Assembly (NCBI GenBank): GCA_036023115.1
Contig: JAYKKT010000061.1
Location: 16,928,501-16,992,500 of the forward strand
From: Brasenia schreberi
Taxonomy: Eukaryota > Streptophyta > Magnoliopsida > Nymphaeales > Cabombaceae
Direction: 5' to 3'
Length of the DNA: 64,000 nt
In this document: positions 32,387 to 43,155 of the stretch, piece by piece
How the letters are laid out: each line of letters begins with the position of its first letter
Numbering within the stretch: the first letter of the stretch is position 1
The notes under the pieces: generated by a model
Database searches by the model: none
Seen by the model: only the letters and a program-made list of their open reading frames with translations
What the model was told of the DNA's origin: nothing
Translations under genes and position numbers: made by a program

Positions 32387-33022
32387 TTAGTCTATTGCTA
32401 GTTTAAGAGACAACTCAGAAAGGTTAATCTCAAGCCCTAATCTCAGGACAGTGGTGACCATGTTCCATGACAGGGGTAGACTGTTTAATATCATTGATAT
32501 CTGCATCGGTTCGGGGATGACTGATTTTGCTACGACTAAGTCTCTAGCCATTACCAGCATGTGATTTACATGCTCAACCACATTGTCTCCTTTCATTTTG
32601 AAGGAGTTGTATTTTTGTAGTAACAATTGCACATGCAATTTTGTTGTTGTATCATATTTAGCTATTAATGAGTCAAACAACTCTTTTGCGGTCTCATATT
32701 CTTCAAAGACCTTGATCAAGTCATCCTCCATATAAGTCAATATGATTGTCCTTGCTATGGTATCATCTTTTAGAAATGTTTTATACATTTATTGTTGCTC
32801 ATTTGCATTTGGGGGTGGCAGACGCATAATTTTCTTTAGTACATAGTCAACACCTTCTAGTGTTAGAGCTAAAGGGATTCTTCTCTTCCATGTCTGGAAG
32901 TTGAGACTGTTCAGTTTTTCAGTCTTTGCCAATTTCAATACACATATCCTACACTCATTTTTATGTGTTTGGCAAAAGTAACAATTAAGCGGTCTAAAAA
33001 GGAAACCAACACAAAAACACAA
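32387..33022 (-). pseudogene. Copia A gag
   Basis: The capsid-forming protein. The conserved start LAKTEKLNSLNFQTWKRRI begins near 32940, so the first Met at 33022 probably lies in the leader. EGVDYVLKK and then PPPNANEQQ are followed by a stop at 32789-32791. The same frame continues at once with MYKTFLKDD to 32387, including TKLHVQLLLQKYNSFKM and ILNSLPLSWNMV (UBN2-type gag). One nonsense codon therefore divides an otherwise good frame. Confidence 0.9.
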
Positions 33023-34144
33023 GCATACATAGCAAGAATCATGTTAGTATGATGCATGATATCAAGCAAATAAGCTAATAATAATTTCATGATCTTTTTG
33101 GAAGAAATTTGAAATTTTTCCTAAGGAGTTTCTACCATTGTACTCCTAAAATAATACCAAGGTCAAAACAGTAATTTTATCTATTTGTCTCTTTTTATAA
33201 TTTTGTAAAAACCTAAGGACAAACTCGTAAAATTATTCTGGTATTTCTGTAAACTTCACAACTGATCAGGGCTAAAATTGTAATTTTAACCCTCAGGATA
33301 AATCTGTAAATTTTCAAAAGTACAAGAGTAAATCTGTCTTTGGACTAAATCGCAGAACTGAAATTATCCAAACCGAGAAGGGTAAAACTGTAAAGTAATA
33401 GCTCGATATTTGATAATTTTCACCAATAGCCAGAGGGTAAAACAAACTTTTTGCTCAATAAGGGCAAAATAGTCTTTTTACCTAAAAATATCTGTACAAA
33501 ATGGTAATTTTGTCGAATAGAAATAGTGTAATACTTGAAAATCGGTCAGGGCAAAATAGTCTTTTTAGTTTATTCCCCAAGGCGATTTTTAAAAAACGCT
33601 AGTTGTTTATAGAAATCGCTAGCGATTTTCGGGAAACCACAAGCGGTTTTGGAAAACCAGTGGTTTTCCAGCCCACGATTTTCCAAAACCGCGGTTTTCA
33701 AAATTTTTTCTTTCTTTCTTTTCTGACAAATACAAAAAACATTATAGATTTCAAAAGAGAAAAAAAAACGAAAAACGCAGGAGGAGAGAGGGAGAGAGGA
33801 AGAAAGAGCAGGGGAGAGGGAGGTTGTCCGGTCGGCGGTGGTGTTCGATCGACAGCAGCGTCCCAAGCTTTTCCCGGTTGTCGCGTCTTCTGTTCTGCGG
33901 CATCCGATCGGCTTTTCCCGGCTGTCGTGCCTTCTATTCTGCGGTGTCATAGGCTTTTTCAGCTTCTGGCCTGTTCGGCTTCTGACCTTTTCGCCCTCTG
34001 GCCTTTTCGGCTTCTGTCCTTTTATTGCCACCTGTCTGCTTTGCCTCTACTAACCCCCTCTGATCTCTTTGATTTCTTCTCCTTTCATGTTTTTCCTCTT
34101 TTTTTTCTCTCTTCGCTTACTTGTTTTTTTTTGTAGGGTTTTTA
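33023..34144 (-). other. Copia A 5' leader
   Basis: 1.1 kb between PBS and gag. 33130-33560 contains loosely repeated words on + (GGGCAAAATAGTCTTTTTA near 33468 and 33549, GGGTAAAACTGTAAA near 33380, AATTGTAATTTTAA near 33272), and 33600-33700 has repeated GGTTTTC/GAAAACC words. Long frames on both strands (33570-34031 -, 33603-34136 +) have no motif and probably arise from low-complexity sequence. Confidence 0.7.
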
Positions 34145-34157
34145 GGCTCTGATGCCA
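34145..34157 (-). other. Copia A primer-binding site
   Basis: Element sense TGGCATCAGAGCC, one base from the initiator-Met-type TGGTATCAGAGCC, one base after the LTR. Confidence 0.9.
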
Positions 34158-34158
34158 G

Positions 34159-34583
34159 TGTTGAATCGTCCTCTTTTGGTGGCGGGCGGATTCCGGCATT
34201 TCCAACGAAGAACAGCTTCAACCAGCTTTGTGTCATTGGTGTTTGTCGGCTTTTTGTACGCAGCGGATTTGAGTGATTGGGTGTGAGGTTCCCACATAGG
34301 GGCTTTCCCGGGATGAGATATCAAGTCTGTATATTGTTTGAGATCAGTATTTTTCTATGTATCTCGACCTGTAATGGCTGCCTTTTATAGGCAGCCCGCT
34401 TCCCCTCATCTCGGATACTCCACCTATGGCTTCCCTCATCCGAAGCAAATCTCGGAGACGTTACCGAAAATCCCGGTAACATTCATCCGTTACACTTTGG
34501 CCCTATCCGTTCAGGTAACGAACTGGATGGCCAATCTAGCCGTTACCTAAGCCGAGAATGGCCACCTGTTCTTATCTATAATA
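34159..34583 (-). repeat. 5' LTR of copia A
   Basis: 425 bp. Element sense begins TATTATAGATAAG at 34583 (TG of the other LTR mutated to TA) and ends GATTCAACA at 34159. TATA box at 34389-34383 on -, inside a perfect 8-bp stem (34376-34396). Confidence 0.95.
34376..34396 (-). promoter_or_regulatory. TATA box in a hairpin, copia A LTR
   Basis: Plus-strand GGCTGCCT / AGGCAGCC, perfect 8-bp arms around a 5-base centre that holds most of the TATAAAA box read on -. In the other LTR (28680-28699) the right arm has mutated. Confidence 0.6.
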
Positions 34584-35670
34584 GTTACCTCCCCTGATTG
34601 ATGAGCATTAGCTTTTGTAAACCCTTGTACGATTAGTAGTTATGTAAATTGAAGGAGAAATAGGTAATAGAGAAGGTTGAGGGCCTAAAATTCTGGACAA
34701 TCATAGGGGAGGCCTGTAATGGCATGCAGATCAAGTAGTACAAGACTCACCATGCCCCCGCTTAAGGATGATGCAGTTTGTGTTGGTTGACCAAAACCCA
34801 AAGAACCTATATTGGAGATTAAGGTCGATAGGAAAGACTAGTCAAGAACACTCAATGAGATTGAAGATGCCCCATTGACGCCAATCAAACCCAAACCAAG
34901 CACCAACCCTATTAAGCCATCGAACATATTCCTCGGTTGGCTTCAGTCAAGTATGATGAACTTTCAAGAGTTGTTCATATCAATACCACTTGGCTTGAGT
35001 CAGAATGGTTTTAGGACAATAACCTCATCCAAGACCTATGTGTGGTGATTGTGAGTAACTTTCATACCAAAAGAAACTTGTTTTTGACTTTCATCCGGGG
35101 AGAAACATGATAACCCAAAGTAGAAATTAGAAGTGGGGCCAACTCAAAAGAAGAAACCTTATTCTTGTTGTGAGACTTTCGAGCCATCTAATGCCAAAGA
35201 CATGAGGAATATGAACTCAAAAAAGATGAAGATAGGCACAAAAGAAGCTTGTGCAAGAAGTTTCAAAGAGGTGATTGGCATAAGTGAGATTGATTAGATG
35301 CCTTTATAAACGTTGTTTCAATTGGCAAGCATAACTGAGATTGATTAGATGCCTTTATAAACGTTGTTTCAATTGGCAAGCATAACTGAGATTGATTAGA
35401 TGCCTTTATAAACGTTGTTTCAATTGGCAAGCATAACTTTCAGCTCACATTCCAAAGTGATGCATAATCATCACATGACGTCAAGAACAAAAGGATAAAA
35501 ATGCCAACATTTGAAATCTCGGAGTAACGAAAAGGAAGATAGAAAAGCAAATGGAAACAATAAAAGCATACAAAAATATTTAAATTTCATTAAATGTTAT
35601 ATGATATTACAACTATACTTGTGAATTCCCTCAGAAATCTCACTCCAGCCTCACCTAGTGCTCGTTGAAA
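34584..35670 (-). mobile_element. Repeat family X, right copy, part 2 (inverted)
   Basis: Starts with the second GTTAC and continues the X sequence interrupted at 28462. Reverse-complement homologue of 9950-10850. The promoter unit here reads - and contains three perfect copies of a TATA-bearing 51-bp unit (35286-35438). Homology with the left arm stops near 35670, next to CTCAGAAATCTC / GAGGGAATTCAC words. Confidence 0.75.
35286..35438 (-). repeat. Three perfect tandem copies of a 51-bp promoter unit
   Basis: Units start at 35286, 35337 and 35388 with GAGATTGATTAGATGCC and end GCAAGCATAACT. Each contains TTTATAAAC, the TATA box of the X promoter on -. No difference was seen among the three copies, so the amplification is recent relative to the rest of X. 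Confidence 0.95.
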
Positions 35671-36373
35671 CCATCAGTTTGATCAATATTGAATTGGGAA
35701 TCCTCTAATTCTAGGTGTTGAGAAAGCAAAACCTACAACTCTGCTGACTCCTAAGCAAGATCTCTAGCCAATTGAACCAACACTTCACTAGCAGTGATGC
35801 TTGTGATACCAAAGCATTGAGGCTAGAAATGACTTGAGACATTTCATGAAGTTGTTTCTTGAGGTCGTCGATCTCAGTCCTAACAGAAGATCTAGTAGTT
35901 TTTCAAGTATCAAACATGTGAAACTAATTGTTCAAATTTGATAGAAATTTTACTTCGAGCCTGGGATGCTTAGATGGATTGATTTGAGCGCCACCACATT
36001 CTTATTGATCATGACGGAAGCAAGTTGGGTCTTTGCCAAGATCTTTCGAAAGCAACAAGCCTCCATCTGCTCACAAATTTCCCCACAAATCTCCAGAGCT
36101 TTATTCACCTTTTGGTAAGTTCTAGGGAGAAGGTTCCTTCTCATTGCCTTGGATAAGTCTAATAATTGTACTTGAAGCCTTCGAGATATAATCATGTCAA
36201 TTAGCTACCCAAGGTTTTACTTTTGTCTTGACTGATTTATGGTCAATGCCTAAGATGACTCATGGATAGTCATCCCCAAGTTATTTGAGATTGCTTCCAA
36301 CGATTGGAGGCATCTTTATGTAGAACAAAGACTTGGGAAGACATATACTAAACAGCTTGGGAAAAGCAAAAAA
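35671..36373 (-). other. Unidentified sequence with a minus-strand frame
   Basis: A frame at 36195-35950 (-) of 81 codons contains DLSKAMRRNLLPRTYQKVNKA, and further frames on - at 35900-35820 read EIDDLKKQLHEMSQVISSL, which looks like a coiled coil. Together they suggest a worn coding sequence, perhaps a gag-like or captured protein, but I cannot name it. Confidence 0.35.
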
Positions 36374-38410
36374 TTGCCCCATTCTTGTGATTCCACCATT
36401 CATGAGAGGGAGAGCAACATTCAATTTCCTAACCAGAAGCATAAGTCTAATTTCATCTCAGCACATTCTTTGATCGGGGTGAATTTCACCTCGAAAGGAA
36501 CAATGAGACTAACAAAGATAGTATTCACGTTTCTAATGACAATCAATCATGTTTAGTCCAGTTGCTTAAGCAATATAAGGATTGTTTTTCTTGGGAGTTT
36601 CATGAGATGCCTGACTTACCTCGAGAGTTGGTTGAGTTTATTATTCTATTGAAAGGAAGGATGAAGCTACAAAAAAAAGCGATGAGAAGGTTCAAACTTG
36701 ATGAGTTTGGACATCAAGCAAGAGATACCTCTTTTCAAGGACAAGTTCTTCAAAATAACTAGGTATATTGATTGGTTGTCTAATATTATTTCTATTCTTA
36801 AGAAAAATAGTAAACTACAGGTATGCATTGACTATCAAAATCTTAACTTGGTCACTCTGAAGGATCAATATGTCATGCCAACGACTAATATGCTTATTGA
36901 TATAGTATATGCCTATGAGATTTTGTCATTCATAGATGATGCCTCCGAATATAACCAAATTAAGGTAAATGTTATATGTTGTAAACATGATTTGTTCCTA
37001 GGTTATTTATAGAATTTTGAACATTTGTGGTCAATTTTGAGAATTTTGAACCTTTGTTCGACCTTGTGCAAGCTTTTCAACGGATGTAGAAGGAAGCTTA
37101 AAATTGAATACTTACAAGTGTGCTTTTGCAGTTTCTACTAGGCTATTCCTAGTTTCTTGGTACATAATAGAGGGATCGAAGTTGACCCAAGAAAGGCCAA
37201 GACCATGATCTATGCTCGACCACCAAAGAAAAAGAAAGACTCAATATAGGACATTAAGGAGTACTTTGTTGGATGATGAATTGTACAAGAGAAGCCATCA
37301 GGATTTGCTTTTGAGATGTTTGATAAAAATAAAGTTTGGATAGTGATGATTGAAGTTAATGAAAGAATTTGTGGGGTTCATCAATCATGGCCTAAAGTGA
37401 AGTGGTTGAGATGTCAACATGTGAAGTTATTGGCTAATTATACATCAAGATTGCATCAATTATGCAAAAGAGTGTCAAGAATGTCAATGGTTTGGTCCTT
37501 TACAAAAAGCACATATGGTAGAACTACATTCAATCATCGAATCGTGGCCATTTTAAGGTTGGGCCGTGAACTTAATAATAACGATCTATCTAAAATCTTC
37601 AAAAGGACATACCTTTATTGTAGTGGCAATAAATTACTTTAATAAGTAGGTTGAAGTCCTACCATTAAGGATGGTGACCCAAGAGGAGGTAATCAGGTTC
37701 ATCAATGATTATATTACTTTCAATTTGCAACATTACAATCGATTACGGCTGATCAAGGGACAATGTTCATAGGAGTTGCTATTAACTTGGTACATTCAAC
37801 CCCTCACTATGCTGGTGAATGGACAAGCAGAGGCTACCAATACAGTGATTGTTACTCTCATATAGAAGTCCCTTACGAATAATCTAAAAAGATGCATGAG
37901 GTGTTGCCCAAGGTTTTTCAGACATATCGAAACTCCAATGCCTCAATGACTGGAATGACAACATTTCAACTTATGTATGGACAAGATGCGGTGTTACTGA
38001 TATAAATTAACGTCAAGTATTTGCGGGTAGCCAAGTAAAATAATTTACAACAAGCTACATTGTTAATGGAACTTGATTCGGTAGATAAAGACCACTTGAT
38101 GATATTTAATAATTTACTTGCCAATAAGTGAAAAGTTGCTTGAGTTTATAACAAAACATGTTCGAGTAAAATGGTTCTAAGAAGGGAATTTAGTTTGAAA
38201 GACCATCCTACAAGTCACCAAAAAAACCTACAATTAGGAAAGTGGTCTCTCAATTCGGATGAACCATATTTAACCTCTAAGATTTTGTCAAGAAGGGCAA
38301 ACATATTGGTGGAAAATAAAGGGGAAAGAGCATGCGAAGAGTATAAATGGAAGATATTTGAAAATGACTATCCTTCGATTTGGGGAGCACAATTTGTTTG
38401 AAAAGTTTAA
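36374..38410 (+). pseudogene. Decayed Ty3/gypsy pol with RT joined to integrase
   Basis: Piece 36562-36762 has LLKQYKDCFSWEFHEMPDL-type RT start. Piece 36698-37012 has YIDWLSNIISILKKN, VCIDYQNLN and SFIDDASEYNQIKV. The YVDD palm is missing, and 37085-37200 resumes with CAFAV and GIEVDP-like words. Then from about 37280 comes the region just before integrase (LLRCL), HEKICG-like zinc-binding sequence (ERICGVHQS), TADQGTMFIG at 37740-37770 (second catalytic Asp intact), and NASMTGMTTFQLMYGQDAV. RNase H domains are absent, so an internal deletion fused RT to integrase. The integrase style resembles the Tat side of Ty3/gypsy, from a different family than Tat-1. Confidence 0.7.
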
Positions 38411-39664
38411 CGAATATTGGTGAAAATTTCTTGATTGGAAGAGCTATTGATAATCATGGTATGCTCATAGAATACGATCTCGAGGGAGACTTGTCACCAA
38501 TATAATCACTAGTTTGCTATGCTCCTTTAAGCGTAAGGCTCTATTGTTGCTCAAAAGAAGAAATAGTTAATTGGTTCAATAGAGATGGGTTTTGGGATAC
38601 AAGTTGTGAAATATTTAATTGCCTATTTTTAATTTTTGAAGTTCTTCATGTCAGCCAGCAAAATTCATAATAATATCAAGCACCTCAGTTGGAGGCTCAA
38701 ACTTAAATCCCTATGGTTTCAAGACTCGAGGGAGCTCGTATGCTTGCTTCGACCAACACTTCATAGCCTCGGTCGAATACTTTGTAAGCAATTGTGACTT
38801 CTGGACCAGAATTCACTCTTATGGAAGGGGCCACCGACATTTATGCTTTGATTTCTAAAGAGTAATCAAGTATTAGTTGTCGCGGATCTATGAGAATTGT
38901 CAATAGTTATCACATCTACATTCGCAATTGGATTGTCTTGTGCAACAACAAGCCCAATAAAGAATACATCCTACCAAGTTTTGGTCTCTATCTTCTAATC
39001 TACGAGATAGTATGTACTAATGTCGAAATGCTCATGAGCGCATTGACCACCTCAGATGTGGCTTTCTCGCTTGAGAAGTTATGTCCCTTATATCACAAGT
39101 AGCCTCTCTCAACAATTGCTTGGGCATACGCTATCAAAAATTGACAACTACAATTGGGCTTATGAGGAAAAGCGATGAAAATTATGAGAACTAGAGGAAA
39201 CCCACCTAGAATCCCTTTTGAGGAGTCAAGCACAAAAGGAACCATTGGCAACCAAGAACTTGAAGACTCTAGAACGAGACTATGAGAAATAAGAAAAAGT
39301 ATGCAATTGTTCTTCCCTTGTAATCCGTCTACAGCTAACGTGAATCCACTTGCCCCCATTTCTTTCTCTTCATTTTTTCGTTGAGTGAATCTTATCCAGC
39401 CCTTCCACTCTTCTAACCATATGAATTATACTTCCAATCCTTGATCAACCTCATAATTTAATAAAAAACAGGATTCTACTACATGCAAAGACATACGTCG
39501 CCTTAGTATGGGCTTCCGAAACTTGGGTTGCAACGACTACTATCTGAGGTGAAGCAAAAACTTGGGTTTTAGGTTCCTAGTTAAGATTCACCTCGTGGAG
39601 TGTTTGAGACTTGGGTCATAGCAACTGCTACTGAAGGAGGAATGAAAAATCGGGTCTCTTCTTA
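38411..39664. other. Stretch without recognisable genes
   Basis: Frames of 70-88 codons (38890-39102 +, 39093-39359 -) have no motif. A loose direct repeat (GACTTGGGTCATAGCAACT at 39609 against AACTTGGGTTGCAACGACT at 39519) suggests remnants of a low-complexity coding region, perhaps the end of the preceding gypsy element. Confidence 0.4.
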
Positions 39665-41352
39665 ATCGGGTGTACTTGATACTTGTCTTAACCTATGTTT
39701 GATAATTATTTTCCATAATTTCATAGTATGACTCATTAACTTGATACCTCAATAATTCACACAATTCTGAATGTCTCCCTTGTTCTTATATACGGGTATA
39801 AGTGTACTCGATCTCCATTCCTCGGGCATCTTTTGGCTTCTCCATATTTCATTAAATAGCCTTGGAGCTAAGTGATTCCTATTTCTCTTAGTATTTTCCA
39901 AACTTCAATAGTTATATTATGTGGTCCTACCGTTTTACCACCCTTCATATGTTTAAGAGCCTCTTTAACTTCATTCTTTTGAATATGTCGGTAGAAATTG
40001 TGGTTTATATATTTTTCTGATTTGGCTAACTCTCCTAAGCTAATGCTAACATCTTTATTTTCATTAAAAAACTTATAAAAATAGTTTTTTAAATCTATTT
40101 CTTATATCATTATTTGCCACTAGAATTTTCTTACCCTTGTCTTTGATGCATCTAACAGAATTAAGATCTTTAGTTTTCTTATCTCTATCCCTAGCTATCC
40201 TAAAAATATCTCTTTCACCCTTTTTGAGTTGAGTTTTTTATATAAATCCTCTAAAATTTTAGCTTTTGCTTCACTAAGAGCCTTTTTCGCGTCTTTTTTT
40301 GCTTTCTTATAAGCCTCTAAAGTTTCACTAGTTTTCTTAGCATAATGTAATTTGTAACATACCCTCTTTGCCTTGATTTTATTTTGCACTACTTAACTCC
40401 ACCACCAAGCTTCTTTTTGTGCCAGTACAACTCTCTTAGATTCACCTAACACATATTTTGCCACTTTCCTAATATGTATAGCCATATTGTTCCACATATC
40501 ATAAGGTGTACCAACATAATTTCAAACATCTCCTTCAAGGACTTTCTGTTTAAATATATCTTCTTTCTCGCTTTTGAGGTTCTACCATTTAGTCTGAATA
40601 GCTCAATACACTCTTTTCTTCCTTGTCCATTTTTTTATTTGTAAATCCATAACTAAAAGTCGATATTGGGTGGTTAAACTTTCTCTTGGAATTACCCTGC
40701 AATCTTTACAACATGCTCTATCCTTTTTTCTATAAATAAAATAATCAATTTATGTTTGTGATAAACCATTCTTATATGTAATTACATGTTCATCTTGTTT
40801 TTTGAAGATTGTATTGACAAAAAGAGATCAAATGCCATAGTAAAATTTAAAATCTCCCTATCTTCCTCATTTATATCCCCAAAACCAAAGTTTCCATGAA
40901 TACCTTGATATCCTAATGCCTCTTTACCGACATGTCCATTTAAGTCTCCTCCTAAACAAATCATCTCCTTTTGTGGAATCCTTTGAATTACCTTATCTAA
41001 CTCTTCCCAAAAAGTTGTCTTTATACTATCTTCTAGGCCTACTTGGGGTGCGTAAGCACAAACTATATTCAAAACCTCTGCTCCTAACACTAATTTTAAA
41101 GTCATGAATCGGTCGCGATATTGTTGTATGTCTACTACACTATCCTTTAAATCTTTATTTATGATAATACCAACTCCGTTTCAAGCCTTTTCCTTACCTG
41201 AGTACCATAATTTAAAACTTGTATACTTTTTCTCCAACCCACTTTATCTCTTGTAAACATAAAATATGAATCTTTCTCCGAATAATAGTATCTACCACCT
41301 CTATTAGCTTACCAAATAATGTTTCGATATTCAAAGAACCAATACGAATCTT
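39665..41352 (-). pseudogene. LINE endonuclease and N-terminal reverse transcriptase
   Basis: Read from 41352 on -: IGSLNIETL and ILCLQEIKW (Glu of the APE-type endonuclease), then the open piece 41105-40782 with VLNIVCAYAPQVGLEDSI and GGDLNGHVG (catalytic Asp and Asn). The endonuclease end (DYF, RESLTTQ-like words) is in other frames. Piece 40389-40195 is the lysine-rich linker before RT. RT starts near 40200 and includes MPEEWRSSTLIPVYKNKG and NYRGIKLMSHTMKLW near 39840-39700. The copy ends at about 39665 before the catalytic motif. This is an RTE-like plant LINE, non-functional. Confidence 0.8.
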
Positions 41353-41374
41353 ATTATGTAGTTATAACTTTTAC

Positions 41375-41600
41375 CCCCGCATGCATCATATTGAAAATGT
41401 GGAGACCCTATATGTAAATTATTCACTACATTTGGGCGACAATGTAGTGGGACTAACTTCTTTACCCACACCCTTCCATGATATGGGAACCCTCTCTGTA
41501 ATTGATTCACTACATCGAGGCAAAAATGTAGTGCCCCTTGCTTACTTATCACTATATTTTCAAAGTAAGCAAGGGGCACTACATTTTAAACCTGTGTAAT
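41375..41600. repeat. Cluster of inverted repeats with a perfect 24-bp pair
   Basis: 41523-41546 and 41564-41587 are perfect reverse complements (24 bp) around a 17-base loop, containing GTAGTGCCCCTTGCTTAC. In the same segment CACTACAT...ATGTAGTG pairs occur at about 41427-41452 and 41506-41532, inside two tandem units of about 110 bp that each begin with GG(A/G)(G/A)ACCCT. It lies directly upstream of the LINE endonuclease. Confidence 0.9.
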
Positions 41601-41661
41601 TCATGGTGATTTAAAAGTATATAACAAGTATATAATATGTCTATGATATTAGACTTTTCAA

Positions 41662-41663
<2 letters not shown>

Positions 41664-41695
<32 letters not shown>
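41664..41695. repeat. (AT)n microsatellite
   Basis: 16 AT dinucleotides. Confidence 0.95.
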
Positions 41696-41698
<3 letters not shown>

Positions 41699-42044
41699 GG
41701 ATGTTAATTTTCTTTGTTTGGTGATTTAGGGAGCCTTGAGGGAGCCGCCTCACTCAAAAAACCTATAATAGCGGTACAATTTTTGTTTGAAGTCACGTGG
41801 ATCACCTCAGATGCCTAACCAAAAAATTTCTACTTCAGCCACTGTTCACATTTGTTCAGCTCAAGAATGAACGCTGGCCTTAGGCCATTTCTTGGATATC
41901 TTTTATGTTTTAATGACAAATGAAATCTACAAGCTTGATTGGAAGGAGTTGGCTTAGTTCTCTTGATTTGACTCATATTATAGGTTTAGAAGATTTTTAG
42001 CATACTTCACCAAATCAGTGTTAAATACAAAAAGCCGCTTTTTG

Positions 42045-42130
42045 CACCCAGAGTGTTAGTTCACCTGGTGGTGTTTTGTGACTCCCACAACCGAGGTGCG
42101 AATACGATTCTCCTCCGACGAGGAGAAAGG
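42045..42130 (+). repeat. SINE-like segment 1 (tRNA-derived promoter boxes)
   Basis: TTAGTTCACCTGGTGG resembles an RNA polymerase III A box, and GAGGTGCGAATACGATTCTCC, read from its GGTGCGAATAC core about 45 bases on, resembles a B box. Together they suggest the tRNA-related head of a plant SINE. There is no obvious 3' tail or target duplication. Confidence 0.35.
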
Positions 42131-43034
42131 TGGTGTTGGATCTTGCGTGCTTGAAGAAGTTGGCCTTTTACTTGAGAATATCATCAAGTTGATGTGGTAT
42201 GGCTAAGATAAACTCTTGAAGAAATGTGGCAACAACAAAAAGGATTAACATGCACCAAACTGTTTTAAAGGTATGCTTGAGCACTAACCTTTACTATATT
42301 CAGCTTTTCTAATTACAAAGGATCTACTCCACCTTGCAGAAGAGTGGTTAATTTTTTGATAATATTGACAGAACAAGATGGCTAGTACTACAACTCATTT
42401 GTTTAGAAAATTCCAGTAAACTGAAGAACTTGAACAAGAAAATACTCAATTAAAGGAACAAAAATATGAAAATAGAATTGGTAGGAAAATTGTAAAGGTG
42501 TTGCAGGCAATATTTAGATCATTATTTATAGTGACCAAAATAGCATTGACTTTATATCAAAAGACGTGACCGACATGACCACTGAGAAAGATCGCTCAAA
42601 TGTGAACATTTGCATACGTTCAGTTGACTAAAGAGCCAATGAAGAAATGCTTTTCTTCATTCTAACGAACATTTATTTTATAGCCTTAAAAGTGTTGTTA
42701 AATAAACATTCTTACGAACTTTGAATGGTTGACATCTTTCAAGTTTAGTCAGGTATTGCAGCCAATCAGCACTTGTGAAGAGGCAAGGCTTTCCCATTTA
42801 TACCGACATAAGGTTAAGGGACTTCTTATGTGTGAAACGTTATGCACATCCAATGTGTATGATGCCATCATATGACTATAGACTTTGCCCTATGCAACGA
42901 GCTCTTTACCAACGGAAGCTAAAATGAGGGCATTTTGCTATAATTATTATCTTAAGATAAAATAATGAGAAAGACGAACAAGGTCACCGAGTCGTCTGCT
43001 CCCTTACTTTATGTTTTTTTTTTAAAGTGTGCAT

Positions 43035-43155
43035 GGTTTGTACAATGAGAAATAACTCACCTAGTGAGGGGCTTGAATCATAAGTTGAAGGTGATGAGTT
43101 TGACGCCTACGTCATGCATTAGGCTTCAGCAGCTCCATTGTATAAAAAAAGATGT
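43035..43155 (+). repeat. SINE-like segment 2
   Basis: AACTCACCTAGTGAGGGG (A-box-like) and GGTGATGAGTTTGACGCC (B-box-like) are spaced as in tRNA-derived SINEs, and the segment ends near TTGTATAAAAAAAG, a possible terminal A-run. It shares the ACTCACCT(G/A)GTG head with segment 1 on the same strand. Confidence 0.35.

Larger units (their letters stand above)
28463..34583 (-). mobile_element. Complete but dead Ty1/copia retrotransposon (copia A)
   Basis: The element is on the minus strand: 5' LTR 34583-34159, PBS, leader, gag, CCHC knuckle, protease, integrase, RT, RNase H, PPT, 3' LTR 28885-28463. The order protease-integrase-RT-RNase H is diagnostic of Ty1/copia. Target duplication GTTAC on both sides, insertion into repeat X. 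The coding region is nearly one frame with several premature stops and at least one frameshift in the zinc knuckle. The LTRs differ at about 34 of 423 aligned positions by hand count (about 8 percent), mostly transitions. No lineage within copia is claimed. Confidence 0.95.

Noticed and set aside
33570..34136. Overlapping long frames on both strands (153 and 177 codons)
   Set aside because: They fall in the copia A leader between PBS and gag. The + frame is hydrophobic low-complexity and the - frame has no known domain. Position explains them as untranslated leader.
42045..42130. Functional tRNA gene
   Set aside because: Box-like sequences are present, but no acceptor stem, anticodon arm or correct T-loop can be formed.
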